Made by a program: the position numbers and the translations under genes
Assembly (NCBI RefSeq): GCF_000775995.1
Contig: NZ_CP009227.1
Coordinates: forward strand, 1,302,001-1,366,000
Direction of reading: 5' to 3'
Length of the DNA stretch: 64,000 nucleotides
From: Treponema sp. OMZ 838
GTDB lineage: Bacteria; Spirochaetota; Spirochaetia; Treponematales; Treponemataceae
Part shown: piece after piece, positions 1 through 9,382 of the stretch
Layout: each line of letters begins with the position of its first letter
How positions within the stretch are numbered: position 1 is the first letter of the stretch
Notes under the pieces: model-generated
Told to the model about the DNA's origin: nothing
The model's input: the letters and a program-made list of their open reading frames with translations, nothing else
Database searches by the model: none

Positions 1-125
1 AATTTCTGACCTTTCAGGTTGAAGCGCGTGATGAGCGCGGCGTGATAGGCAGCGGTATTCATGAACGGGCGATTATTAATGTTGGCCGCTTTATGGAAAA
101 AGTGAATAAAAAGAAAAACGCATAA
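1..125 (+). CDS. Thioesterase-like protein, C-terminal end (partial)
   Basis: Only the last 40 codons lie in the window, in the frame beginning at base 3 and ending with TAA at 123-125. The visible residues read FQVEARDERGVIGSGIHERA, followed by a hydrophobic stretch and a lysine-rich tail. The pattern 'F.VEA.DE.G.IG.G.HER' is what I know from the C-terminal strands of hot-dog-fold thioesterases of the fluoroacetyl-CoA thioesterase-like group. The catalytic part lies outside the window, so substrate and exact family are inferred. It ends 84 bases before ruvB, with an imperfect hairpin in between. Confidence 0.6.
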   Translation, partial: FLTFQVEARDERGVIGSGIHERAIINVGRFMEKVNKKKNA

Positions 126-147
126 CGCAAATTACATGTAAGGGAAA

Positions 148-175
148 CCTCAAAAAACCGAGATTTTTAGAGGTT
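148..175. terminator. Imperfect hairpin between thioesterase and ruvB
   Basis: AACCTC plus an A-run pairs with a T-run plus GAGGTT around a CGA loop, with two mismatches in the stem. It lies in the gap between two co-oriented genes and resembles the TCTAAAAAC/GTTTTTAGA hairpin at 51311-51332. It may act as a weak terminator or be one copy of a small dispersed palindrome. Confidence 0.4.
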
Positions 176-209
176 CCTACTATTTTAATACGATGAGTAT
201 CTTTTAAAA

Positions 210-1274
210 ATGCAGATGAACGGCGAAATATATCAGGATAATGAAATAGACGAATTCGGTATTATACGCGGAGAAAAGCGTGCGGGGGATGAAAAAGACC
301 GCGCGCTGCGTCCGCAGCTTTTGAAGGATTTTCAGGGACAGCAAAACATCAAAGAAAACCTGTCGGTCTTTATCAAAGCGGCGCGGAGTAGGGGAGAGAG
401 CCTTGATCACCTTTTTTTGATTGGGCCTCCCGGGCTGGGAAAAACTACCCTTGCGCAAATTACCGCACAAGAGCTTGGTGTTGAATGCAAGATCACCGGC
501 GCCCCCGCTCTCGATAAGCCTAAAGACTTGGCGGGTATTTTGACAACGCTGTCCGAACGGAGTGTGTTCTTTATCGACGAAATTCATCGGTTAAAGCCCG
601 CCATCGAAGAAATGCTCTATATCGCTATGGAAGATTACGAGCTTGACTGGATTATCGGGCAGGGGCCGGGGGCTCGGACTGTCCGTATCCCGCTGCCGCC
701 GTTTACGCTGATCGGTGCGACAACCCGTGCAGGTATGGTTTCAAGTCCGCTTATCAGCCGGTTCGGGATTGTGCAGCGCTTTGAATTTTACAGCGATGAA
801 GAGCTTGCTTCTATTATTATGCGTTCCGCCGATATCCTTCAAATCAATATCGGGAAAAAAGCGGCCGTTGCACTTGCCCGCTGTTCCCGCGGAACGCCAC
901 GCGTTGCCAACCGGCTGCTGAGGCGTATGCGGGATTTTGCGTTTATTGAAGGTAGCGATACCATTCGCGAAACAACCGTTGTGCAGGGCTTGGAAAAACT
1001 ACATATCGACCGGCTCGGTTTGGAAAACTATGACCGGCAGATACTCCGTTCTATTATCGAAAACTACGGTGGGGGGCCGGTTGGTGCGGAAACGCTTGCG
1101 ATTTCAATCGGGGAGTCGCAGGATACGCTTGAAGACTACTACGAACCCTACCTTATTCAAACGGGATTGTTACAGCGTACTCCCCGCGGACGTATGGTTA
1201 CGGAAAAAGCATACACCCATCTCGGACTAAAAATTCCGGCGTCAGCAGCACAAACCGGCAGCCTCTTTGAGTAG
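210..1274 (+). CDS. ruvB: Holliday junction branch migration helicase RuvB
   Basis: RuvB is the hexameric AAA+ motor that drives Holliday junction branch migration with RuvA during recombination repair. The 354-residue product is of normal length. Visible motifs are Walker A GPPGLGKT (72-79), Walker B FIDE (121-124), sensor 1 GATTRAG (169-175), and a C-terminal winged-helix region ending after a 'RTPRGR' motif typical of RuvB. The start at 210 or the in-frame ATG at 216 are both possible, since neither has a strong ribosome-binding site. No ruvA or ruvC is adjacent in the window. Identification is firm. Confidence 0.97.
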   Translation: MQMNGEIYQDNEIDEFGIIRGEKRAGDEKDRALRPQLLKDFQGQQNIKENLSVFIKAARSRGESLDHLFLIGPPGLGKTTLAQITAQELGVECKITGAPALDKPKDLAGILTTLSERSVFFIDEIHRLKPAIEEMLYIAMEDYELDWIIGQGPGARTVRIPLPPFTLIGATTRAGMVSSPLISRFGIVQRFEFYSDEELASIIMRSADILQINIGKKAAVALARCSRGTPRVANRLLRRMRDFAFIEGSDTIRETTVVQGLEKLHIDRLGLENYDRQILRSIIENYGGGPVGAETLAISIGESQDTLEDYYEPYLIQTGLLQRTPRGRMVTEKAYTHLGLKIPASAAQTGSLFE

Positions 1275-1380
1275 GTGAGGCTACACGGTTACATCCGTTG
1301 TTCATGATGTTGTTGCCCTTTGTACTTCCGTTTACATTGGGCAATAACAAGTTTTTTCATAAAAACAAAGCCGGGTGGGC

Positions 1381-1397
1381 TTAGGGCAGCGCCCTAA
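1381..1397 (-). terminator. Hairpin at the stop codon of the first chemoreceptor gene
   Basis: TTAGGGC, loop AGC, GCCCTAA: a perfect 7-bp stem that overlaps the stop codon of the minus-strand chemoreceptor. A closely similar block (AACAAAG.CGGGT followed by TTAGGGC/GCCCTAA) recurs at 52411-52443 downstream of another chemoreceptor. That recurrence supports a shared 3'-end element. Confidence 0.5.
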
Positions 1398-3505
1398 TTG
1401 GTTTTAAATTTAGAAACTTCTTGAGCAAGACTTTCTATGCTTTGTTTGTTTTTCTGAGTAATTGTGTTGACTTCTTGGATTGCATTGTTGATTTCAATAG
1501 CACCTGAAGCCATTTCGTTCATGCTGTCGGTAATAGTGCGGGTAAGATTGTCCAATTTGTACATTTCTTCCGCAACACCCTCACCGCCTTTCAGCATTTC
1601 CTCAGAGCCGGCTTGAACTTCAGTTGTTACCATATTGATGTTTTTAATCGCGGAGAGGACTTCTCTACTGCCGTTTTCCTGTTCTCTCATCGATGCGGTA
1701 AGTGTGTCGCTCATTGTCTTTACCTGCTCGGCAAGCGTAAAAATGGCGTTGAATTTTTCTTCGACCGTTTTAGAGGAAGCTGAAAGCGTTTCAATCTCGA
1801 TGCTGAGTGTTTTTAAGGTTGTAGTGATGTTTTTTCCCTGCATGGCAGAATCTTCTGCAAGCTTTCGGATTTCATCTGCGACTACGGCAAAACCTTTGCC
1901 CGCCTCTCCTGCATGAGCAGCTTCGATTGCAGCATTCATTGCAAGAAGATTCGTCTGTGAGGCAATATGCTGGATAACATTTGAGGCTTCCATAAGAGAG
2001 CCGGACTCTTCGGCAATTTTTTGCGTTACGGTATTTGATGTTACCAATGTTGCTTTACCGTCGTTCGTTGCAGAGGTTAAATCTTTTATAACCGTGTCGG
2101 TTTTTCCGAGTGTTTGTCCGATAGAGGCAATATTGGCAACCATTTCTTCAACCGATGCGGAAGATTGGGCAACGCTTGCTGCTTGTACTTCAATACTCGC
2201 GTTCAGCTGTTTAATGGTTCGGACAATCTCTTCTATAGTAGAGGCGGTTTCGGTAACGCTTGCCGCTTGCGTTAAGGCTTGTTGTTTTAATCCATCGATG
2301 TTTGCGCTGATTTGGTTTACCGAACTTGCCGTGGTGGTCATATTTTCGGCAAGCTCGTTTCCGGTGGTTTGCATGGTAGCGCTGTTTTCTCCAACTGTTT
2401 GGATTGATGTACCGATCTTTTCAATTGTTTGGTTAAAATATTCCGACATATCGGTAATTTCGTCATTCCCTAGTATCGGTAAACGTACCGTTAAATCGCC
2501 TTCTCCTTGGGCAATGTTCTGCAGTGCCGTAACAGCCTGACTAATCGGTTTGATAATATTGCGTGCAATGAAGTACACAATAACAAGCGCGACAATCAAA
2601 CTGATGGTTGCCATAATACCCATGATTCGTTGTAGGTCATCCAGTGTTCCCATAAACTCTTCAACCGGAGCTCTGATAATGACCGACCATCCTGATATCC
2701 CGATGGGCGAAGCAGTTGCAATGTAATAGGTTCCTTTGTAGGTGTAGTATCCCATTTCGTTTTTGCTGCCGTCTAAAATGTACTGTGTAAATACCGCAAG
2801 GGAATCGTACTCGCGGTCTTCTTTGGCTTTTTCGATAGCATTGAATTGTGTTTGAACTAAAGAAAAATCTTTGTTCGCAATGATCGTACCGGTTCTACCG
2901 ATAATATATGAATTTCCTGTTTTCCCGATCACGATATCGCTGATTTGCTTCGATAAAAATTCCGGAGGGACAACTGCGCATAATACACCGATAATTTCTT
3001 GATTTTCACCTCTAATCGGTACGGCAAGAATGATTTGGAGCGTATTGAGCTTGCGGGCAAGCTGAGGTTCCGTAATAAAATTAGCTCCTTTTATAGCTGC
3101 AGTGAACCATTCTCTATCGCCGAGGAAAACTTCGTTCCCGTCCGTATCGGAGCAATTGCCTTGCATATTGCATACGGCAAAAGCTTTTATGTCTTCATTA
3201 CTCTCTGCTTCTCGAACGAGTGTTTGAGCCTTTTGCCGAAGAGAAAGCGAATTGTCCCTTAAAGAAGGCATACGGGAAACGCCTTCGATAAATTGAAAGA
3301 GAGCACCGAGTTTCCCGTCTATAATTAAGGCAATATCAGCTGCTTTATCGGCGAGATGGTCTTCGATTTTTTCGGAAACAGCTTTACGGGCAGTGTAAAT
3401 TGCCAAACTTCCTTCGATAGTTAATGCAACAGCGATTAAAGCTCCAAAAATAAGAATAAGTTTTCTTTTGAGCGAGAATCGTTTTTTTCCTTTTGATGTA
3501 CGCAT
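1394..3505 (-). CDS. Methyl-accepting chemotaxis protein 1 (dCache-HAMP-signalling)
   Basis: A 703-residue inner-membrane chemoreceptor. A basic N-terminus and first transmembrane segment (about 14-36) lead into a periplasmic double-Cache-like domain with a 'GDREWF' motif, of the kind that often binds small ligands in dCache receptors. A second transmembrane segment follows around 290-312, then HAMP and a long coiled-coil signalling domain. The signalling tip contains [20 protein letters not shown], the CheA/CheW contact hairpin. No CheR/CheB-docking pentapeptide is visible at the C-terminus. It shares N-terminal and cytoplasmic sequence with the receptors at 45242, 49182 and 52518, while the sensor domain has diverged. 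A purine-rich GAAAGGAAAGGGA sits just upstream of the ATG. The ligand is unknown. Confidence 0.95.
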   Translation of the reverse strand: MRTSKGKKRFSLKRKLILIFGALIAVALTIEGSLAIYTARKAVSEKIEDHLADKAADIALIIDGKLGALFQFIEGVSRMPSLRDNSLSLRQKAQTLVREAESNEDIKAFAVCNMQGNCSDTDGNEVFLGDREWFTAAIKGANFITEPQLARKLNTLQIILAVPIRGENQEIIGVLCAVVPPEFLSKQISDIVIGKTGNSYIIGRTGTIIANKDFSLVQTQFNAIEKAKEDREYDSLAVFTQYILDGSKNEMGYYTYKGTYYIATASPIGISGWSVIIRAPVEEFMGTLDDLQRIMGIMATISLIVALVIVYFIARNIIKPISQAVTALQNIAQGEGDLTVRLPILGNDEITDMSEYFNQTIEKIGTSIQTVGENSATMQTTGNELAENMTTTASSVNQISANIDGLKQQALTQAASVTETASTIEEIVRTIKQLNASIEVQAASVAQSSASVEEMVANIASIGQTLGKTDTVIKDLTSATNDGKATLVTSNTVTQKIAEESGSLMEASNVIQHIASQTNLLAMNAAIEAAHAGEAGKGFAVVADEIRKLAEDSAMQGKNITTTLKTLSIEIETLSASSKTVEEKFNAIFTLAEQVKTMSDTLTASMREQENGSREVLSAIKNINMVTTEVQAGSEEMLKGGEGVAEEMYKLDNLTRTITDSMNEMASGAIEINNAIQEVNTITQKNKQSIESLAQEVSKFKTN

Positions 3506-3708
3506 AAAAAATCCCTTTCCTTTCTATAAGATTACGTATAGACCTTTTATGAAAGCGTGTCTAGCTGATAAACGTATTTTTTTCAATAGCTCGTTTTATG
3601 TTACAGTAGTGCTTCATTAACATGGTTTACTATACTAATGGAACCGTTTTGTGTAAAATTATCACCGAGCTTTTTAGATTGAGTCTTTTAATAATAGAGG
3701 AGCGGGAC

Positions 3709-4131
3709 GTGAGTATCGAAACGGTATATCAGCAGACATTATTGGATTATTCGCGGAGAGCGGAACATAAACATCAGTTGGACGGAGCGACCGGCATTGA
3801 GCGCGGGCATAATCCCAGCTGCGGGGACGATTTAACCTTGCTGATTAAGCAGAAGGACGGGATTGTTGAGGACGCTTCTTTTTTAGGCGCCGGTTGTGCG
3901 GTTTCAACCGCTTCCACCAATATGCTGATCGATTTAATCAAAGGCAAAACGGTTAAAGAGGCGCAGCATTGCCTTGAGGTGTTTTTTAATATGATGGCAG
4001 GAAAGCCGCAGTCAGAGGAAGAATTAGAGAGCCTCGGCGATGCGCAGATTCTTAGCTATTTTGCCGAAATGCCTGCTCGTATTAAATGCGCGACACTGAG
4101 CTGGCACAGCGCACAGGTACTGCTTAAATAA
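3709..4131 (+). CDS. sufU: SufU-type Fe-S cluster assembly protein
   Basis: A NifU N-terminal-like (IscU/SufU) protein that accepts sulfur from a cysteine desulfurase for Fe-S cluster assembly. The three expected cysteines are visible in NPSCGDD, GAGCAVS and RIKCATL. I place the start at the GTG at 3709, because GAGGAG lies about six bases upstream and the family begins with this segment, giving 141 residues. An ATG at 3622 would add 29 poorly conserved residues. No sufS, sufB, sufC or sufD is adjacent. A HAD-family gene follows after 42 bases, possibly co-transcribed. Confidence 0.9.
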   Translation: MSIETVYQQTLLDYSRRAEHKHQLDGATGIERGHNPSCGDDLTLLIKQKDGIVEDASFLGAGCAVSTASTNMLIDLIKGKTVKEAQHCLEVFFNMMAGKPQSEEELESLGDAQILSYFAEMPARIKCATLSWHSAQVLLK

Positions 4132-4173
4132 GATAATCGGACATTTCAGGATAACCTCATCGGAACATCAGAC

Positions 4174-5355
4174 ATGGAAACCAAGACAACGAATAAGACT
4201 CATAAAACAAATAAACCGGCATTAACCGGAAATTGGGAGCCTCAAAACAAACTGCGGTTGGAACGCTTGATTGCTGAAAAAGCTTTTGCGGACAACTATG
4301 CCGTCTTTGATTGGGATTACACGTGTATTTTTTATGATATACAGGATAGTCTTTTTCTGTATCAGATTGAGCATCTTTGTTTTAACCTGACGCCCGAACA
4401 GTTTGCCGTTACTATTCGGCACGAAATTCCGCAGAATATTCCGCTCGTCGGCTGCTTTAATAGCGAAGGGCGGCAGCTCACTGCAGCCGATCTTTCGGCG
4501 GATTTGGATGACCGCTACCGGTTCTTATATCATGCATATCAACATTTGAACGGAACGCTTCCGCTTGAGGAAGTTGTGCAAACCGAGGCGTTCCTCGATT
4601 TTAAGGCAAAAATTCTGACGCTGATGCGGTATGCGGTAACGGTTTGCGATACCGATATTTCTCAATCGGTATGCACGGGAATGACGCTTCCCGAATTGAA
4701 TAGTCTTGTAGAAAAAACGATTGCCGAAGTGCTTACCGCTGAAATAAAACAATACACGATCGTATCACCCGTGCGGCAGGCAGGGAGAGCTGGTGTCGTT
4801 ATCGCAACGTACCGGAAGGGTATACGGATACAGCCGGAAATACGGGAGCTGTTCCGCCGCTTTGAAGAACACGGTATTACTCCCTACATCTGCTCCGCCT
4901 CGCAGGAGGACGGCGTGCGGGTGTTTGCTTGTAATCCTGCGTATGGCTACTGCCTCCGTCCCGAACAAGTATTCGGCAGGCGGCGGCTGCGGAATGCCGA
5001 CGGCGTGTTTACCGATGAGCGGGATTACTCCATTCCGCAAACGTGGCGGGAAGGAAAGGCGGAGGCGATACGGACGTTGATTGCTCCGCGGCACGGCGGA
5101 AAAGCTCCTATCCTTATTGCGGGCGACAGCGACGGCGATTTTTGTATGATGGATGCGTTCAAAAATGAGGCATTGCTGCTTATCCTGTACCGCAATCAAA
5201 AGCCGCACGAACAGCTCTACCCGCTGATACAGCGCGGTTTAGCCGAGCGCAATGCCCCCGATGCATCGATTATCGTACAGCATCGGAATGAAGAGACGGG
5301 GCTATTTATTTCCGGTGTGTCTGATTGTGCCGACGGTTCTGTGAACGTCCTTTAG
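4174..5355 (+). CDS. HAD-superfamily phosphatase-like protein
   Basis: 393 residues of haloacid dehalogenase fold. Motif I is DWDYT (46-50) with the nucleophile and general-acid aspartates; the motif IV region is GDSDGDF near residue 320, with a lysine-containing segment (REGKAEA) before it. The insertion between the motifs is long, as in phosphoserine phosphatase-like members with a large cap. The substrate cannot be told from sequence. The 3' end overlaps the convergent U32 gene by 50 bases, so the two reading frames share coding DNA at their ends. Confidence 0.85.
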   Translation: METKTTNKTHKTNKPALTGNWEPQNKLRLERLIAEKAFADNYAVFDWDYTCIFYDIQDSLFLYQIEHLCFNLTPEQFAVTIRHEIPQNIPLVGCFNSEGRQLTAADLSADLDDRYRFLYHAYQHLNGTLPLEEVVQTEAFLDFKAKILTLMRYAVTVCDTDISQSVCTGMTLPELNSLVEKTIAEVLTAEIKQYTIVSPVRQAGRAGVVIATYRKGIRIQPEIRELFRRFEEHGITPYICSASQEDGVRVFACNPAYGYCLRPEQVFGRRRLRNADGVFTDERDYSIPQTWREGKAEAIRTLIAPRHGGKAPILIAGDSDGDFCMMDAFKNEALLLILYRNQKPHEQLYPLIQRGLAERNAPDASIIVQHRNEETGLFISGVSDCADGSVNVL

Positions 5356-7693
5356 GCGGTTTTGCTCGTCCGCCGGAGTTTTTGGGGCCGCGCTCTGCCG
5401 CCGATTTTTGCCCCAGCTGTTTGAGTTCTTCCACCCGCTGTGGATCGTAAAAGCCTTCCTTCCAATTAAAGCGCACCGAGTCGGGGAGGGGAGTACCGTT
5501 CCGCAGTGACTGTAAAATAAACCGGTAAGCGCGGCGTTCAACGCTCGTATGCGAAAAATCCAGTAAAAAGCGTGAGAACTGATGATGCTGCAAGGCATGG
5601 TAGCGGTCTACAACCGAGAACGGCTTGTCGGACAGCACAAAAGAGGCGGATGGGGTAGAAAAAGCTCTAAACGCTTCGCCCTGCTTGTCGGAAAAGTAGA
5701 GAAAGTTGTAGTTTTTCGGCAGCGTAAAGCGCATCCTGAACAGCACGGAATACGAAAAAAGCGGCAGCAGTACCTGCGGGCGCAGCTCCGGCGCAAACAC
5801 CGTTTCGATATTCGCCTGAGAGCTTTCGGCAGGGGGAATGTAGGCGCAGATGCCGTTCTCCTGCAGCCACGAAACCGCCCAGCAGTTAAAGGTGTAAAGG
5901 TACGGCCCCGCGACTAAAAAGTTCTTTTTATTGCGGAGCATGGAAATATGTGCCGGATTATTCACGATAAATTGCGTATACCCCTGTGCGGTTAGCTGTT
6001 CCAGCTGCTCCGCAAGGATAGGCTCCTGTTCCTGCGGCACAAAGGGATCAAGCGAAATAAAAATTTCCCGTTTGGAGAACGGCAGCGGTTTTGCCTGCTG
6101 CTGATTTTGCTGCTGCGGATTGGACTGTTGTCCAGCCAGCGCCGGATAGGTGTCCTCATTTAAATTGATAATAACCCGTACCGGTTTATCCGCAAGGATG
6201 GTATGCAAATCCGCAATGGAAGAAACTTGAACGTAGAGCCCTTCGGGAAAGATATCCGCAGGCTTTTTCGCAAGGCTTTTTTTGACAGGTGTCGCGGAAA
6301 GTGCGGTTGCTGCAGTCGCTGATTTCGCGGGCAATGCAGCTCCGGCAGGTGTCGAGGTTGCTGATTTTGAAGACGCAGCCTTGTTTGTATCGCCGAGCGT
6401 CGGGAAGCCTGCTTCGAGCGTCAACATCGGCAGCGCTTCGTCGTTGGGCTGTTTGCGGTATTTTTCGAGCGAGGCGGGCAGCAAACGGGGGTAGCGTTTG
6501 GTCATTGCCTTGGTCTGTAAAAGGTATACGCTGTCTCCTTTGCCGGAATCCGCAGGCAGCTGCAGCCATGCGCCGGATTTACTTTCCATTATATCCTGAA
6601 TTTTCCAGCTTTCGCGTCCGCTGTCGTCCTTCTTATGAATGCGCACCGAGTCGCCTTTTTCCGGCGTATAATGTCCGTCTTTCAGCTGTACATAGTGTAC
6701 CGCCCTCGTACCGTCTTTAAACGGGACTTCCTCCACGGCGCCTTTTTTAATGCCGTCGATAATGCCGAGGTAGATGCCGGTACCGCCCGCCTGATCGGGG
6801 TTGAGCACTTCTTCCGCGCGGGTGCTTTTAAAGCGATAGCTTGTCTTTTTCCGTGCAAAGTCGTTCGCTAAGATACGCTTGCCTGTTTCTACCGCCGCCT
6901 TTTTATCGGCTTCCCAGTTATCGATAACATACCGGTAGGCGGATACCACCGTGCCGACATACTCGGCACTTTTCATTCTTCCTTCTATTTTAAATGAGGC
7001 AACGCCTGCCTGAATCAAATCGGGAATATACTCGATGAGTTGTAAGTCCGCGGGGGAGAAAAAGTAGCCTTCCCGGTCGCCCTCCGGCTCATGCGCGGTG
7101 TAGAGGCGGCGGCACGCTTGGGTACACATCCCGCGGTTCGCCGACTTTCCGCCGAGGTAGCTCGAAAACAAGCACAAGCCCGATTCGCTGACACAGAGCG
7201 CCCCGTGTACGAATACCTCCAGCTCGCATGAAGTGTTTGCATGAACGGCACGGATTTCTTCCAAGCTCAGTTCCCGTGCCAGCACCGTCCGCGACACTCC
7301 CCAGCGGCTCATCGCATTGGCTGCTTTTGCACTCGCAATATTGAGCTGCGTAGAAGCATGGAGCTTGAGATTCGGAAAGTGTTTGTGTGCCATTTGAATC
7401 AGTCCGAGATCCTGCACGATAATGCCGTCCGGGCCGACATTGTTGAGATACGCCAAAAACCGGTAGAGCCGCTCCATCTCGTTCTCAGTTACAACCGTAT
7501 TGACGGTAACATATATTTTTTTGTTCCGCTTATGCAGCACATCAACCGTTGCCTCAAACTGATTCCACGCAAAGTTTGAAGACCGCATACGGGCATTAAA
7601 GCTTTTTAAACCTAAATAAACGGCGTCCGCCCCTTCCGCAATCGCTGCTTCCAATGCTTCGGGATTCCCCGCCGGCGCTAATAATTCGACCAT
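5306..7693 (-). CDS. U32 peptidase-family protein (RlhA/TrhP-like)
   Basis: About 795 residues from an ATG at 7693, where the family's usual start 'MVELLAPAGNPEALEAA' appears; the open frame runs upstream to 7816 without family similarity. The U32 signature is seen as LEVFVHGALCVSESGLC, with further cysteines in the region ending in MCTQACRR that would fit a metal or Fe-S site. Known relatives (RlhA, TrhP) hydroxylate rRNA or tRNA rather than cleaving peptides. An Ala/Ser/Thr/Lys-rich linker lies in the middle, and the last 25 residues are highly basic, consistent with RNA binding. The length and linker are unusual. It is convergent with, and overlaps, the HAD gene. Confidence 0.88.
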   Translation of the reverse strand: MVELLAPAGNPEALEAAIAEGADAVYLGLKSFNARMRSSNFAWNQFEATVDVLHKRNKKIYVTVNTVVTENEMERLYRFLAYLNNVGPDGIIVQDLGLIQMAHKHFPNLKLHASTQLNIASAKAANAMSRWGVSRTVLARELSLEEIRAVHANTSCELEVFVHGALCVSESGLCLFSSYLGGKSANRGMCTQACRRLYTAHEPEGDREGYFFSPADLQLIEYIPDLIQAGVASFKIEGRMKSAEYVGTVVSAYRYVIDNWEADKKAAVETGKRILANDFARKKTSYRFKSTRAEEVLNPDQAGGTGIYLGIIDGIKKGAVEEVPFKDGTRAVHYVQLKDGHYTPEKGDSVRIHKKDDSGRESWKIQDIMESKSGAWLQLPADSGKGDSVYLLQTKAMTKRYPRLLPASLEKYRKQPNDEALPMLTLEAGFPTLGDTNKAASSKSATSTPAGAALPAKSATAATALSATPVKKSLAKKPADIFPEGLYVQVSSIADLHTILADKPVRVIINLNEDTYPALAGQQSNPQQQNQQQAKPLPFSKREIFISLDPFVPQEQEPILAEQLEQLTAQGYTQFIVNNPAHISMLRNKKNFLVAGPYLYTFNCWAVSWLQENGICAYIPPAESSQANIETVFAPELRPQVLLPLFSYSVLFRMRFTLPKNYNFLYFSDKQGEAFRAFSTPSASFVLSDKPFSVVDRYHALQHHQFSRFLLDFSHTSVERRAYRFILQSLRNGTPLPDSVRFNWKEGFYDPQRVEELKQLGQKSAAERGPKNSGGRAKPPKGRSQNRRHNQTHRK

Positions 7694-7797
7694 TCCGTCA
7701 TCATACTGAAAAAAATGCGGCGCTGCATAGATATGGGGTTGTCCGTGATGTCGGTGTAATTGGGGAGGGGCTTCCCGATGACCTTCTGCTGGAAAGC

Positions 7798-8328
7798 TTA
7801 GACTATGTCGAAACACGTGATTGTCGTATTGTTTTCTAAAGCATTTTTAGTGATGCTATCTTTATTATCAAGAATATTTTGTAAGTCTTGAGTAATATCT
7901 TTTGAGTTTTTATTATTTAGTAACTCATGATTCGTTGTAAGTATTTTTCCATTTTGATATTTATTTGGACTTGATAACTTTTCTGCTGTTCTGGAATCTA
8001 TTTCAATGGCTTTAAGAATGTTTCCTTCTTTATCAAACAATACCACAACAAGAATATCGAAATCCCAGCTTCGAATTACATTTAAACTTGTTGTTTTTAA
8101 TCGATCTATCTTTCTTGATTTCACTTGTATAAGTCTTCCGTCTTTTGTTTTCAAATCAGCGCTTTTATTTGAGGCAGGTAACTGTTCTGCATTATAGTAT
8201 TTACCTACGAGTATTTCAGCAAACTCGCCGACTTCATTTGCTGTACCACCCATTGCTGAAGTTAATAAATAACTTGCATTATTGTACTTTTTCCATAATG
8301 ATACAAGAAAATCAAAATTAAATTCCAT
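7798..8328 (-). CDS. Putative nuclease-like protein (PD-(D/E)XK pattern)
   Basis: I do not recognise a named family. From the ATG at 8328 (AAAGGAAT just upstream) the product has 176 residues. A conserved-looking core reads GEFAE (34-38), then SADL (D58) and IQVKSRK (K70). This E...D...QxK arrangement is that of PD-(D/E)XK nucleases such as restriction enzymes. The C-terminus is Asn/Lys/Asp-rich. The open frame continues upstream to 8445 and further into a PIN-domain (vapC) remnant without a stop. The DNA is AT-rich compared with its neighbours, suggesting acquisition. Function as a nuclease is inference only. Confidence 0.55.
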   Translation of the reverse strand: MEFNFDFLVSLWKKYNNASYLLTSAMGGTANEVGEFAEILVGKYYNAEQLPASNKSADLKTKDGRLIQVKSRKIDRLKTTSLNVIRSWDFDILVVVLFDKEGNILKAIEIDSRTAEKLSSPNKYQNGKILTTNHELLNNKNSKDITQDLQNILDNKDSITKNALENNTTITCFDIV

Positions 8329-8336
8329 GTTTATTC

Positions 8337-8526
8337 CTTTATTATTTGTGACCACAGTAAGATTTCTTGCTAAACCTTGAGCGGTAATCTGCGTATCAAA
8401 AGGTACAATCGGAAATCCTTTATTTTCAAGATACGCTCTAATCATTCCGTACGTTTCTGTATCTTCGGTCGTAAAATCTATTATGTTAGTAAAATCGGAA
8501 CAAAAATTCTGTGCACTACTCTTCTC
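8337..8526 (-). pseudogene. vapC-like PIN toxin remnant
   Basis: Directly after the stop of the AlkD-like gene, the same minus-strand frame encodes 'IIDFTTEDTETYGMIRAYLE', followed by NKGFPIVPFDTQI and LARNLTVVTNN. This matches the C-terminal half of VapC toxins (FT.E.AE.YG.IRA.L..KG.PIGP.D..IA..A....LT.VTNN). The N-terminal half with the first catalytic aspartates is missing and there is no upstream start. It reads in frame into the nuclease-like ORF. This is a truncated toxin gene left by a deletion. Confidence 0.75.
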
Positions 8527-9222
8527 TTACACTTTCAGCGTCCGCAGGTAGTCCTTTATTTCCGGAGAAATCCGGCGGCTCTCTATCGCTTTTTGAATGG
8601 TTTTGTTGTGGGTAAAGGGAGCAAGCGTTTGCTTTTTGATATAGGGGAGCGCGGCATCGTACTGTTTAATTAGCGCAAAGCTGAAATACCACGCAATCAT
8701 CATATTGATGTAATACTCATCCGATTTTACAGAGGCAACAAGTTCGAGCATTTCCGGTTTAAACCGGTCATCAAGGTAATTCGACAACAAGAGATTGATG
8801 GCATAACGGACGGTATAGGTGCGGTGCGACCGTATCCAGAGCAAAATTTTTTGATATATCTCATCTGGGTGTTTTTTAAAGAGCGGCGGTGCAAAGGTAT
8901 CGCAGGTTGCCCAGTTGTCGATAAACGGTAAAAACCGTTCTGTTTCGGTGATCGCAGTGTCAAAATCTTTGATGTTTTCGATGAGGAATGCATGGAGATT
9001 GTTTTCTTCAAAATACCGGTGCGGAAGGGTTTGCATAAAAGCGGCAGCCTGCTTCGGTTCCATCTTAAACAGGTCTTTCGCAAATTTTCGTAAAAGAGGC
9101 GTCCGTATTCCGATCATCAGTTTCGGGTCAACGGTGGGGATGAGTTTCGCATTAAAATCCCGATATGATATATCTTGCATCGACAAGAGCTTACTTTGAA
9201 TTGATTCCATCATTTTCTCCAT
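8527..9222 (-). CDS. DNA alkylation repair protein (AlkD-like HEAT-repeat family)
   Basis: A 231-residue all-helical protein of the AlkC/AlkD superfamily, which recognises or excises alkylated bases. The N-terminal motif 'IGIRTPLLRKFAK' and the central NWATCDTF segment (Trp and Asp of the active-site region) are visible. The ATG at 9222 is followed by in-frame ATGs at 9213 and 9210. GGAG at 9217-9220 would suit the 9210 start best, giving 227 residues. A long nested palindrome lies immediately upstream. Confidence 0.88.
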   Translation of the reverse strand: MEKMMESIQSKLLSMQDISYRDFNAKLIPTVDPKLMIGIRTPLLRKFAKDLFKMEPKQAAAFMQTLPHRYFEENNLHAFLIENIKDFDTAITETERFLPFIDNWATCDTFAPPLFKKHPDEIYQKILLWIRSHRTYTVRYAINLLLSNYLDDRFKPEMLELVASVKSDEYYINMMIAWYFSFALIKQYDAALPYIKKQTLAPFTHNKTIQKAIESRRISPEIKDYLRTLKV

Positions 9223-9228
9223 GGTAAT

Positions 9229-9358
9229 TGTACCGGACGCTTTGCTAGGTACCCCACAGAAAACTAAAGACTATTCAAGCAGAGTTGAACCTCTTCGCGG
9301 TTCAAATGCTTGCCTAATCTTTAGTTTTCTGCGATGTCTGTTTATTTGTCCGGTACAC
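9229..9358. repeat. Nested palindrome upstream of the AlkD-like gene
   Basis: Three concentric inverted repeats occupy the gap: TGTACCGGAC (9229-9238) pairs with 9349-9358; CAGAAAACTAAAGA (9257-9270) with 9318-9331; TTGAACC (9285-9291) with 9299-9305. CAAGCA/TGCTTG pairs between the last two. The whole stretch could fold into one long stem. GTACCGGAC occurs again at about 9425, beside the next palindrome. It may be a small non-autonomous element or a regulatory leader. Confidence 0.7.
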
Positions 9359-9382
9359 TTACCTTCTTTTTAAAATAAACTG

